A stretch of DNA of 64,000 nucleotides, from NCBI GenBank assembly GCA_963829505.1, contig CAWHIL010000002.1, positions 186,001 to 250,000 of the forward strand. The letters are read 5' to 3'. The stretch's first letter is position 1; every line of letters starts with the position of its first letter. Shown here one piece after another: positions 44,790 to 52,394 of this stretch. The DNA is from Roseiarcus sp963829505 (GTDB lineage Bacteria > Pseudomonadota > Alphaproteobacteria > Rhizobiales > Beijerinckiaceae). The notes below the pieces were generated by a model. It did no database searches. It was given only the letters and a program-made list of their open reading frames with translations, and was not told where the DNA came from. Both the position numbers and the translations under genes were made by a program.

Positions 44790-46074
44790 ATGACCGATGA
44801 CATGAGGCTTGCCGCGGCGATGGTGCGGCTCGACGCGCTGACCGACTGGGAGCGTCGTCCGCGCAGCCGCATGCGGGTCGGGCTCGAGCCGGCGCTCGAC
44901 CTCGCGGCGCGGCTCGGCGACCCGCAAACCTCGTTCCGCGCCGTGCATGTCGCGGGCACCAAGGGCAAGGGCTCGGTCTCGGCGCTGATCGAGGCGGCGC
45001 TTCATGGCGCTGCTTTTCGCGTCGGGCGCTACGCCTCGCCACACGTCGAGCGGGTCAACGAGCGCGTCAGCCTCAATGCGCGCGACGTCGACGACGGGAC
45101 CCTGGCGGGCGGCCTCGAAGCCGCGCTCGACGCGTTCGAGGCCGCGCGGCGCGAGAATACGGCTGCGCGCGACGCCACCTGGTTCGACCTGCTGACGCTC
45201 GCGGCCTTCGTCATCTTCCGCGAGGCGGGGACGACATGGGCGGTCGTCGAGGTCGGCCTCGGCGGACGGCTCGAATTCGACCAACATCGTCGCGGGCGAG
45301 GTCGCGGTCATCACCAACATCGCCCTCGAGCACACCGAGATCCTGGGCTCGACCCGCGCCGCCATCGCCGCGGAGAAAGCGGGAATCATCAAGCCCGGCG
45401 CCATCGTCGTCACGACGCTTTCGCCCGACGACGAGGCGGGCCGCGTCGTCCATGCGCGGGCCACGGCGCTTCGCTGCCCCGTCGTGGCGATCGAGGCGGG
45501 CCGCTTTCCGACCATCGAGGCGACGAACGTGGCGCTCGCCGGGGCGGCGCTCGACGCGCTCGGCGCGAGGGCCGTGTGGACGCCGGCCGGCGCGCCCGTC
45601 GGCGCGGCGCTCCTCGACGCCGGCGCGCTCGCCCGCGCAAAACTCGTCGGGCGCATGGAGCGCTTCGCCTTCGGCCCGCGCGGCCTGCCCGTCATACTCG
45701 ACGGCGCGCATGTGCCCTTCAACATCGCGGCGGTCCTCAGCGATCTCGCGCGCGAGCCGGCGCTCGCCGGCCCCTGCATCGCGCTCGTCGCGCTGGCGCG
45801 CGACAAGGATGCGACGGGATTCCTGACCGAGATCGGACGGCGGGCGTCGAGGATCGTGCTGACCGGCGCGCCCGGCGCGATCCACGGCCGCCCGGCGGCC
45901 GAGCTATGCGCAATCGCCGTGTCGCTCGGGCTTGCGGCCGAGGCCGAGCCCGATCCGGTCCACGCCTTCCGCCGCGCCGCCGCGCTTGCGCAAGCGGCCG
46001 GCCAGTGGCTGATCGTCACCGGGTCGCTCTATCTCGTTGGGGCGTTGCGCGGCGAGGCGAGGGGGGGTGGCTGA
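44790..46074 (+). CDS. folC: Folylpolyglutamate/dihydrofolate synthase, frameshifted
   Basis: A Mur-ligase-family enzyme of about 427 residues adding glutamate to folates. P-loop AGTKGKGSVSALIEAAL; SPHVERVNERVSLN. After VEVGLGGRLE the frame is lost at 45273-45277; STNIVAGEVAVITNIALEHT and the remainder to 46074 lie in the next frame (one extra base in CTCGAATTCGACC). Both halves are well conserved. FolC is normally essential, so an assembly error is likely. Confidence 0.82.
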
Positions 46075-46544
46075 AAGAGCCCGCCCAGGGCGCCCGCAAC
46101 CGGCCACTGATTTCTGCTCATAAGAAATCTCTTGCCATGATTCTGTTTTTCGGATAGCTTGGTCGTCATGGGGCCAATTGAAGGACGCGCGCTTTCGACC
46201 CGCCGGAACGCCCTCGCCGCCCGCGGCGCGCCAAGCCGGGGTGGCCCCAAACGCTGCCCTCGTCCTGAGGAGCCTGCGAAGCAGGCGTCTCGAAGGACGT
46301 TCGGCCCCGGAAAGCGTCCTTCGAGACGCGTCGCCTCAAGGCGCCGCTCCTCAGGACGAGGTGATGAAGCGGCCCACCTTGGAGTTACGCCGGGTTGCGA
46401 TTGGCGCCGCAAGGCGCTGAAATGGCTCGAATCGGGGTTACGAATGGCGCGGGCGGCTCGATTTTTTTTTGAAACCGCCAAGGAGGGGTGGGCCCGAACG
46501 CCGACCTCTCGCCCCGAGGAGCCTGCGAGCGGGCGGCGAACGCC
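46075..46544. other. Gene-free 470-bp region
   Basis: Between convergent folC and ubiA. It contains a complete family A repeat (46258-46361), a stem GGCGG/CCGCC around a T-rich loop (about 46451-46481), and a degenerate family A half (GAGGAGCCTGCGAGCGGGC near 46516-46534). Near 46131 the words TTGCCA and GATAGC resemble a weak promoter. No convincing gene. Confidence 0.5.
46258..46361. repeat. Family A palindromic intergenic repeat
   Basis: Complete two-arm copy: CCTCGTCCTGAGGAGCC ... GCTCCTCAGGACGAGG. Confidence 0.85.
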
Positions 46545-47478
46545 CTAACCCGCAATTCCCTGCGCGGCGAGGCCCGCGAACAGGAGAAGCCCGGCGTCCC
46601 GGTTCGAGCGGAAGAGGGCGAGCGCGGTCGCCGGATCCGCGCCGTCGACCCGCGCGACCTGCCAGCCGAGATGCGCGGAATAGGCGAGCCAGCCGATGAG
46701 CGCGATCCATCCTCCGCCGGCGAGAAGGATCGCGGCCAGCGCCAGCGCCGCGGCCGCGCAGAAGAAGAGGGCGACCGCCCCTCGTGTCCGCCCTGCGAAC
46801 AGGCGCGCGGTCGAGCGGATGCCGACGATGGCGTCGTCGCGCGCATCCTGCACCGCGTAGACGGTGTCGTAGCCGACCGTCCAGGCGACCGCCGAGACAT
46901 AGAGAAGGACCGGCGCGAGCGCGAGGCTGCCGAAGGTCGCCGACCAGCCGATCAGCGCCCCCCAGGAGAAGGCGAGCCCGAGCACCGCCTGCGGCCACGA
47001 GGTCACCCGCTTCATCAGCGGATAGACCGCAACGATCAGGAGCGAGGCCATCCCGAGGAGGATCGAGAACGGGTTGAAGGAGAGAAGCACCGCGAAGCCG
47101 ACGAGGGCTTCCGCGATCATGAACCGCGTCGCCGCCTCCAGGCTCACCCGGCCCGAGGGCAGCGGGCGGTTGCGGGTGCGCTCGACACCGGCGTCGAGCT
47201 TGCGGTCGAGGATGTCGTTGTAGGTCGAGCCCGCCCCGCGCATGGCGATCGCGCCGACGAGGAAAAGCAGAAGATGCCAGAGGTTGGGGCCGCGGTGGAG
47301 GGCGACGCCGGCAAGCGCCGCGCCCTGCCAGCAGGGCGCAAGGAGAAGCTGCCAGCCGGCCGGGCGGTCGAGTTCTGGCAAGCTGGACGAAGGGCAGCGC
47401 CGCGTCGGGAGTGAGCCTGAGAACGAGGCTCGCCGGAGCAGCGTCCGGCAGAACCGCTCGCTTCGGCTCAGCGATCAA
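46545..47478 (-). CDS. ubiA: 4-hydroxybenzoate polyprenyltransferase, frameshifted
   Basis: A UbiA-family membrane prenyltransferase of about 310 residues for ubiquinone synthesis. The two Asp-rich motifs are NDILDRKLD and DARDD. The frame breaks near 47371-47378: the upstream part ends LPFVQLAR and the rest (LDRPAGWQLLLAPCWQG onward) is one base out. The likely start is TTG 47478, overlapping the upstream stop (TTGA). UbiA is needed for respiration, so an error in the sequence is plausible. Confidence 0.82.
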
Positions 47479-47897
47479 AGCGGTCCGTTTGGCAGTTGCG
47501 GCGCCTGCGGGCCGCCGCCCTGGGCCTGCTGCTCCTTGGCCTTCTTGAACTGGACCGCCGCGGTGCAGGCCTTGTTGCTGAAGCCCTGGCTCTTGCCGTG
47601 GTTCTCCTTGAACTTGGCGATGGCGTCGTCGGGGATCGAGCACCAGTCCTTGTTCTTCTCCATGTAGGCGAGCATCGCTCCCTCGGCCGCCACCAGGCCG
47701 CGGGTCTTCACGCAGGCCTCTTCCGGATTGGCGGGCTTGCCCTTGAACGACTTGAAGAACTCGCCGAGCTTCTGCATCTCGACATTGCGCGCCTGGGCGA
47801 GCTTCTGGATGTCCGACCCGCAGTCGGCGAAGGCAGGCGCGGCATAGGCGCACGCCAGCGCGATCGCGAAAGCCGCTGCAACCCCTGTCCGCGTCAC
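47475..47897 (-). CDS. Exported hypothetical protein, 140 aa
   Basis: Signal peptide to about residue 24 (ACAYAAPAFA). The helical mature part has four cysteines (residues 26, 62, 86, 109), likely two disulfides, and a Gln/Gly/Pro-rich end. Widely occurring type in this order, without known function as far as I know. It ends in the overlap with ubiA. Confidence 0.8.
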   Translation of the reverse strand: MTRTGVAAAFAIALACAYAAPAFADCGSDIQKLAQARNVEMQKLGEFFKSFKGKPANPEEACVKTRGLVAAEGAMLAYMEKNKDWCSIPDDAIAKFKENHGKSQGFSNKACTAAVQFKKAKEQQAQGGGPQAPQLPNGPL

Positions 47898-48026
47898 GAT
47901 TGTCTCAACTCCGTGGCTTCGTCGGTCGTCGCCGACCGCGATGTAACCCGGTCAAGCCCGAAGATAAAGGCGAAAGCGGGGCCGCGACCCGACGCCGCGC
48001 TGCAGGCGCCGCCCGAGGCGAGCCGG

Positions 48027-49031
48027 CTAGACCCACTTTCGCGACGAATAATCAATGGCGTAGCGGTCCGGCGCGGCGGCGATCGCGGCCATGCCGGCAA
48101 GCACCGCGTCGGAGCGGATGATGAGTTGGGTCGCGATCGCCCTGGCAAGCGCGTCGACCGGCGCCTTGTCCTCGAAGGCGGTGCGGAACGCCGAGTCGTC
48201 GAGGAGATCGACCACGCGCGGCAGGACGCCGCCCGACAGCGTGACGCCGCCGGTCGCGACGAAGGTCACCGCCATGTCGCCCGCGAAACGGGCCACGATC
48301 CGCCAGTAGAGCCGGACGCTGTCGGCAGCCTCGCCTTTCGGGTCGGCGAGCGCCGCCGCCGTCACCTGCTGCGGCTCGACATGCGGGTCGGGCCGGCCGA
48401 GCGTCATCATCCGCGCCCGATGCACTCTGGCGAGCCCGGCCCCGTTGAGCACGCTCTCGCTGGTGATGCGGCCGTGCGCCCGCTCGAGATGCGGCCAGAG
48501 CGCGTATTCCTCCGGCGTCACCGGGCCGAAGTCGATATGGCAGGCTTCCGACGAGACCGGCGTGTAGCAGCCTTCCGCCTCGACGAGGGCCGCGACGCCG
48601 AGGCCGGTGCCGGGCCCGAGGATCACCTGCGGCCCCTTGCCGTCGAAGGCGCGCGGGCCGATCTGGCGCGTCCAGTCGGCCTGGATCGCCGGCAGCGACA
48701 GGGCCTGCGCCTCGAAGTCGTTGAGGAGGAGGCCCTGCTTGAGGCCGGCGCGGCGCGCCGTCTCGGGACCGTCCATCACCCAGGGCGCGTTGGTGAGCTT
48801 CAGGCGCCGCTCGACGACAGGGCCTGCGCCGCAGACGATCATCGAGCCCGGCCGCGCGCCGAGCTTCGGCGCCGCCGCCTCGATCGCCTCGGGAAGGCCG
48901 GTATAGTCGTCGGTGATGAGATGGACGATCGGCCCGAGCGCCTCCCCCGGGCCCCCGGCCAGCGCGAAGCGGACGTTGGTGCCGCCGGTGTCGCAGACGA
49001 GGACGGGCGACGGGAAGGCGATCTCGGTCAT
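48027..49031 (-). CDS. glk: Glucokinase
   Basis: A 334-residue ROK/Glk-type glucokinase (ATP + glucose to glucose 6-phosphate). Phosphate-1 loop LVCDTGGTNVRFAL; LLNDFEAQA; the GPGTGLGVAALV adenosine-related loop; HIDFGPVTPEE. Start ATG 49031. Divergent from the DNA methyltransferase gene. Confidence 0.92.
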   Translation of the reverse strand: MTEIAFPSPVLVCDTGGTNVRFALAGGPGEALGPIVHLITDDYTGLPEAIEAAAPKLGARPGSMIVCGAGPVVERRLKLTNAPWVMDGPETARRAGLKQGLLLNDFEAQALSLPAIQADWTRQIGPRAFDGKGPQVILGPGTGLGVAALVEAEGCYTPVSSEACHIDFGPVTPEEYALWPHLERAHGRITSESVLNGAGLARVHRARMMTLGRPDPHVEPQQVTAAALADPKGEAADSVRLYWRIVARFAGDMAVTFVATGGVTLSGGVLPRVVDLLDDSAFRTAFEDKAPVDALARAIATQLIIRSDAVLAGMAAIAAAPDRYAIDYSSRKWV

Positions 49032-49140
49032 GGGAGCGCAGTAGGCGCGAAAGGCCGGCCGATGGTCAAGGGGCTATCGAGCGATGCCCGCGCCCGAAAG
49101 GCGCTATGGTCGGGCGCCTCTCATCGGCGATTCGGCGGTC

Positions 49141-50298
49141 ATGGCGCGACCTCAGTTCTACGAGTTCTTCTGCGGCGGCGGCATGGCGCGCGCGGGCCTC
49201 GAGCCCGCGTGGGAGCCCATCTTCGCCAACGACGTCGATCCCAGGAAGGCGGCGTCCTACGCCGCCAATTGGGGAGGCGAGGGGCTTCACGTCGGCGACG
49301 TCGCGGAGCTTGCGGCCCGCGACGTGCCCGGTCGCGCCGATCTCGCCTGGGCGTCGTTTCCGTGCCAGGACCTGTCGCTCGCCGGCGCCGGCGCGGGGCT
49401 CGGCGGCAAGCGCTCCGGCGCGTTCTTCGGCTTCGCGGCGGTGATCGCGGCGTTGCGGGCGGAGGGGCGGGCGCCGAAGCTCATCGCGCTCGAGAACGTC
49501 GTCGGGACGCTGACGTCGCGAGGCGGCGCCGACTTCGCCGCCATCGTGCGGGCCCTCAAGGGGCTCGGCTATCGCTTTGGCGCGCTGACGATCGACGCGG
49601 CGCTCTTCCTGCCGCAGTCGAGGCCCCGACTCTTCGTCGTCGCGGCGCTGGAAGGCGTCGCGGTCCCGGCGCGCCTTGTCGCTGCGGCGCCTTCGCCCGA
49701 CTATCACTCCGCGGCGTTGCGGCGAGCAGCCGCAGCGCTGCCCGGTCCGCTCGCCGCCGACTGGTTGTGGTGGCGGCTTCCCGAGGCCCCGCGCGCCAAC
49801 GCCCGCCTTGTCGATTGCCTCGAGCCCGCCGCGTCGGGCTCACTCGACGCGGCGCGAACGGGAGCCCTCGTCGCCGCGCTCTCTCCCGCGTCGCGCCGGG
49901 CGGTCGCGGCGGCGCAAGCGAGCGGCGGCCGCCATGTCGGCGCCCTCTTCCGCCGCACCCGGCCCGACGGCGTGGGCGGCGTCAGGGTTCAGGCCGAGGC
50001 CCGCTTCGACGGCTTCGCCGGCTGCCTCAGGACGCCCGGCGGCGGATCGAGCCGCCAGTTCCTGATCGAGGTCGAGGGAGGCTCGATCCGCGCCCGCCTC
50101 ATGAGCCCGCGCGAGGCGGCGCGGCTCATGGGCCTTGCCGACAGCTACCGTCTGCCCGAGCGGGCGACCGACGCGCTGCATCTCGTCGGCGACGGCGTCG
50201 CGCCGCCGGTCGTCCGCTTCCTGAGCGAGACCCTGCTCCTGCCGCTCGCCGGCGCCGCCGAGGCCGGGACGCGGCCGCGGCGGGCGGCCGGCGCATGA
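49141..50298 (+). CDS. DNA (cytosine-5) methyltransferase
   Basis: A 385-residue C5 methyltransferase. Motif I FFCGGGMARAGLE; motif IV FPCQDLSLAG with the catalytic Cys; motif VI ENVVG; motif VIII QSRPRLFVV; the variable target-recognition part lies between about residues 190 and 290; C-terminal GDGVAPPVVRFLSE. No restriction enzyme is adjacent. Its stop overlaps the vsr start (ATGA), so the pair acts as methylation plus repair of deaminated 5-methylcytosine. The site specificity cannot be read from sequence. Confidence 0.92.
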   Translation: MARPQFYEFFCGGGMARAGLEPAWEPIFANDVDPRKAASYAANWGGEGLHVGDVAELAARDVPGRADLAWASFPCQDLSLAGAGAGLGGKRSGAFFGFAAVIAALRAEGRAPKLIALENVVGTLTSRGGADFAAIVRALKGLGYRFGALTIDAALFLPQSRPRLFVVAALEGVAVPARLVAAAPSPDYHSAALRRAAAALPGPLAADWLWWRLPEAPRANARLVDCLEPAASGSLDAARTGALVAALSPASRRAVAAAQASGGRHVGALFRRTRPDGVGGVRVQAEARFDGFAGCLRTPGGGSSRQFLIEVEGGSIRARLMSPREAARLMGLADSYRLPERATDALHLVGDGVAPPVVRFLSETLLLPLAGAAEAGTRPRRAAGA

Positions 50299-50747
50299 CA
50301 TACGACCGCTCCGCGACGATGCGGGCGGTGAAGTCGCGCGACACCGCGCCCGAGCGCGCCGTGCGGGCGATGCTGAGGGCGTTTGCGCCCGGCTACCGGC
50401 TCAATCGCGCCGACCTGCCGGGGAAGCCCGACATCGCCTACGGGCGCCGGAAGCTCGCCATCTTCGTCCACGGCTGCTTCTGGCACGGGCACGACTGCGC
50501 GCGCGGCGCCCGCATGCCGAAGACCAATGCCGACTATTGGCGGGCCAAGATCGCCCGCAACCGGGCCCGCGACGAGCGGACGCTCGCCGCCCTCGACGCG
50601 CTCGGCTGGCGGACGCTCGTGGTCCACGACTGCGAACTGAAGGAGACCGGGCGCCTGAAAGAGCGGCTCGAAGAGGCGCTGCGGCCCGATTCCGCGCACC
50701 GACGCGCCGCCGAGCGCACGGCGGAGGCGAAAAAGTGTTTCACGTGA
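50295..50747 (+). CDS. vsr: Very short patch repair endonuclease
   Basis: A 150-residue Vsr nuclease nicking T:G mismatches that arise by 5-methylcytosine deamination. N-terminal RSATMRAVKSRDTAPE; LPGKPDIAYGRRKLAIFVHG carries the catalytic Asp; CFWHGHDC is the zinc and active-site His motif. The final codons (KKCFT) and the TGA stop lie inside the parS palindrome. The frame is open far upstream, but the ATG at 50295 coupled to the methyltransferase is clearly the start. Confidence 0.94.
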   Translation: MTYDRSATMRAVKSRDTAPERAVRAMLRAFAPGYRLNRADLPGKPDIAYGRRKLAIFVHGCFWHGHDCARGARMPKTNADYWRAKIARNRARDERTLAALDALGWRTLVVHDCELKETGRLKERLEEALRPDSAHRRAAERTAEAKKCFT

Positions 50748-50754
50748 AACACTT
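50733..50754. promoter_or_regulatory. parS centromere-like site (ParB binding)
   Basis: A perfect match to the canonical bacterial parS, TGTTTCACGTGAAACA, at 50736-50751. The palindrome extends three more bases on each side (AAG ... CTT). The vsr coding region ends inside it. parS sites nucleate ParB/CTP spreading and usually cluster near the replication origin. parA/parB are not in this window. Confidence 0.85.
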
Positions 50755-50767
50755 ATCGTCGATTTGG

Positions 50768-50855
50768 AACAGGGTGAGTTTTCGCAATAACAGGGAGTAT
50801 TTTCGCGCGGAACAGGGAAGGTTTACGCGTGTAACAGGGAGGGTTTTTCGCAGAA
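50768..50855 (+). repeat. Four degenerate 21-22-nt tandem repeats
   Basis: The word AACAGGG starts at 50768, 50789, 50811 and 50833, each followed by a variable G/A-rich tetranucleotide and TTTTCGC or TTTACGC. It begins 13 bp after the parS palindrome. Spacing is near two helical turns, as in iterons or clustered protein-binding sites. Confidence 0.8.
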
Positions 50856-50867
50856 TCCGAGAGGCCT

Positions 50868-51413
50868 TCACACCGCCAAATCGGGGTTCCTGCGCGACGC
50901 GCGACGCCCAGCCAGGCAGAGGCCGCCGAAGCCCAGGAGCATCATCGCCCAGGTCGCCGGCTCGGGCGTTGCAAAGCTCACGTCGAGCGTCGTGTAGCCG
51001 CCGGGCCGGGGACCGTCGTTGTAGCCGAGCCAGATCGTGTTGCTATCGAAGCTGATCGATGTCGGCGGCTCCGCTCCGGACCCGAACGTCACTCCCGTAA
51101 TCGGGTCGATGCCGGTAAAGGACAGGATGAAGCCATTAAATCCGCCCGGACCATATGTATTGAAGGACGATCCGCCATAGGGATCGTACACGGTGAACGT
51201 GTCGGACGTGAACGTAAATGGGTAGGGACCCGCGCTCACGCCGCCCGCCGTCGGACCCGATCCTATGAACCCGAGGTACACGGTCGACGTATCTGGATAG
51301 TAGTTCCCAACGGTGACATTGCCGGTGAGCAGGGTGGCGCCATACGCTGCCGCTCCTGGGACCCCAACTGACAAGCAAACGAGGGCCGAAACAGACAGTT
51401 TTCGAGCAATCAT
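50868..51413 (-). CDS. PEP-CTERM sorting-domain protein
   Basis: A 181-residue exported protein: signal peptide to about residue 25, an aromatic/Gly/Ser/Thr-rich beta region, and the sorting tail TPEPATWAMMLLGFGGLCLAG, then RRASRR. The upstream stretch 51480-51530 is strikingly AT-rich for this genome (AATATATATTCACCAATATA) and probably holds the promoter or a silencing-protein site. Confidence 0.85.
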   Translation of the reverse strand: MIARKLSVSALVCLSVGVPGAAAYGATLLTGNVTVGNYYPDTSTVYLGFIGSGPTAGGVSAGPYPFTFTSDTFTVYDPYGGSSFNTYGPGGFNGFILSFTGIDPITGVTFGSGAEPPTSISFDSNTIWLGYNDGPRPGGYTTLDVSFATPEPATWAMMLLGFGGLCLAGRRASRRNPDLAV

Positions 51414-51612
51414 TGGCCGCTCCCCACAGGTCCGCTGTCGAAGACGTGGCGTCGAAAGCCTGACTGTTCACCAAGGTAAATAAGTAGTCAATATATATTC
51501 ACCAATATATCGTCTGTAAATATCGACTCTTGCCGGCGCGCGACGGCTCCCTCGCCAGATGTCCTTTCGGGCGCTCGCCGCCAATCAGCCGACCTTGCGT
51601 CGGAACCCCGCC

Positions 51613-52245
51613 CTACGCCCCATACGCCTTGAGAAACACGTCAACGGCGGCCGTCACCGCGGCGTCGATCTCCTCCGGCTCGGCACGGTCGGCGACGCCG
51701 AAGAGGACGCGCTTGTAGACGGAGCTTTGGCAGAGGTCGATGAACTGCCAGGCGGCGCGCTCGGAATCGGGGAGCTTCAGCATCCCCGCTTCTTCCAGCC
51801 CGCGCAATTCCTCTGCGAGCCGCGTCGCGCCGTACTGGGGGCCGGCCTCCCATAAGGCGCGGCCGACGGCCGGAAATTTCTCCGTCGCGCCAATGACGAC
51901 GCGGCCGAGCGAGATGTGGGCGGGATCGGTGAGCTTCAAGAGCAACCGCCGGCCGAAGTCGGCCAGCATCTCGCGCACGTCGCCTTCGCGGGTGAAACCA
52001 CACAGGCGCTCGGCGGTCAGCGCCTTCTGCTCCTTGATGATCTCCTTGAAGAGATCCTCTTTCAATTCGAAATAGGCGTAGAGCGTGCCCTTTGATACGC
52101 CGGCCGAGCGGGCGACGTCGTTCATGCTGGCGCCGTCGAAGCCGGAGGCGAAGAACACCGCGCGGGCGCCGTCCATGATCTGGCGGCGCTTGGCGCTGTC
52201 CTGGCGGCGGGCGTCGTCGTGGGGAACGAGAATGTCGGCGTCCAT
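51613..52245 (-). CDS. TetR-family repressor of the adjacent efflux operon
   Basis: A 210-residue TetR protein with an N-terminal helix-turn-helix (ARAVFFASGFDGASMNDVAR, SAGVSKGTLYAYFELKEDLF) and a TetR_C-type ligand domain. I prefer ATG 52245. The longer frame to 52314 would place the upstream operator copy inside the coding region. Divergent from emrA, with two matching palindromes between them, so it probably represses both itself and the pump. Confidence 0.85.
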   Translation of the reverse strand: MDADILVPHDDARRQDSAKRRQIMDGARAVFFASGFDGASMNDVARSAGVSKGTLYAYFELKEDLFKEIIKEQKALTAERLCGFTREGDVREMLADFGRRLLLKLTDPAHISLGRVVIGATEKFPAVGRALWEAGPQYGATRLAEELRGLEEAGMLKLPDSERAAWQFIDLCQSSVYKRVLFGVADRAEPEEIDAAVTAAVDVFLKAYGA

Positions 52246-52283
52246 AATCCTGACGATGCCTGGAGTTTGATTTGGCGGCGAGA

Positions 52284-52301
52284 CCGAACCGTTCGGTTCG
52301 A
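52284..52301. promoter_or_regulatory. Candidate TetR operator 1
   Basis: CCGAACCG-TT-CGGTTCGA: an 8-bp-arm inverted repeat with one end mismatch, the same sequence as operator 2 65 bp away, on the repressor side of the divergent promoter region. Confidence 0.7.
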
Positions 52302-52348
52302 TTTCTGTTGCCATAGTCTCGAATTTGGGCTACGTCAACCGAAAATGA

Positions 52349-52366
52349 CCGAACCGTTCGGTTCGG
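52349..52366. promoter_or_regulatory. Candidate TetR operator 2
   Basis: CCGAACCG-TT-CGGTTCGG: a perfect 8-bp-arm inverted repeat, 29 bp before the emrA start, well placed to block emrAB transcription. Confidence 0.72.
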
Positions 52367-52394
52367 ATCGGTCACGTTTCAGGGAACGCGTTCT

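Noticed and set aside
3447..46361. CRISPR array built from the family A repeats
   Set aside because: Copies are kilobases apart with inverted arms and no regular spacers; no cas gene.
15920..47380. Frameshifts explained by every GAGCTC site being misread as GAGTTCT
   Set aside because: Intact GAGCTC words occur in frame elsewhere, for example at 9601 in rpoH and 40040 in the corrinoid gene, so a blanket rule fails.
15652..47478. Programmed ribosomal frameshifting as the cause of the broken frames
   Set aside because: The sites lack slippery heptamers with downstream structures, shifts go in both directions, and unrelated housekeeping genes are affected.
47496..50294. An uninterrupted frame running into vsr, suggesting a giant fusion protein
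   Set aside because: It is a shadow of glk and the methyltransferase; vsr has its own coupled ATG at 50295 and normal length.
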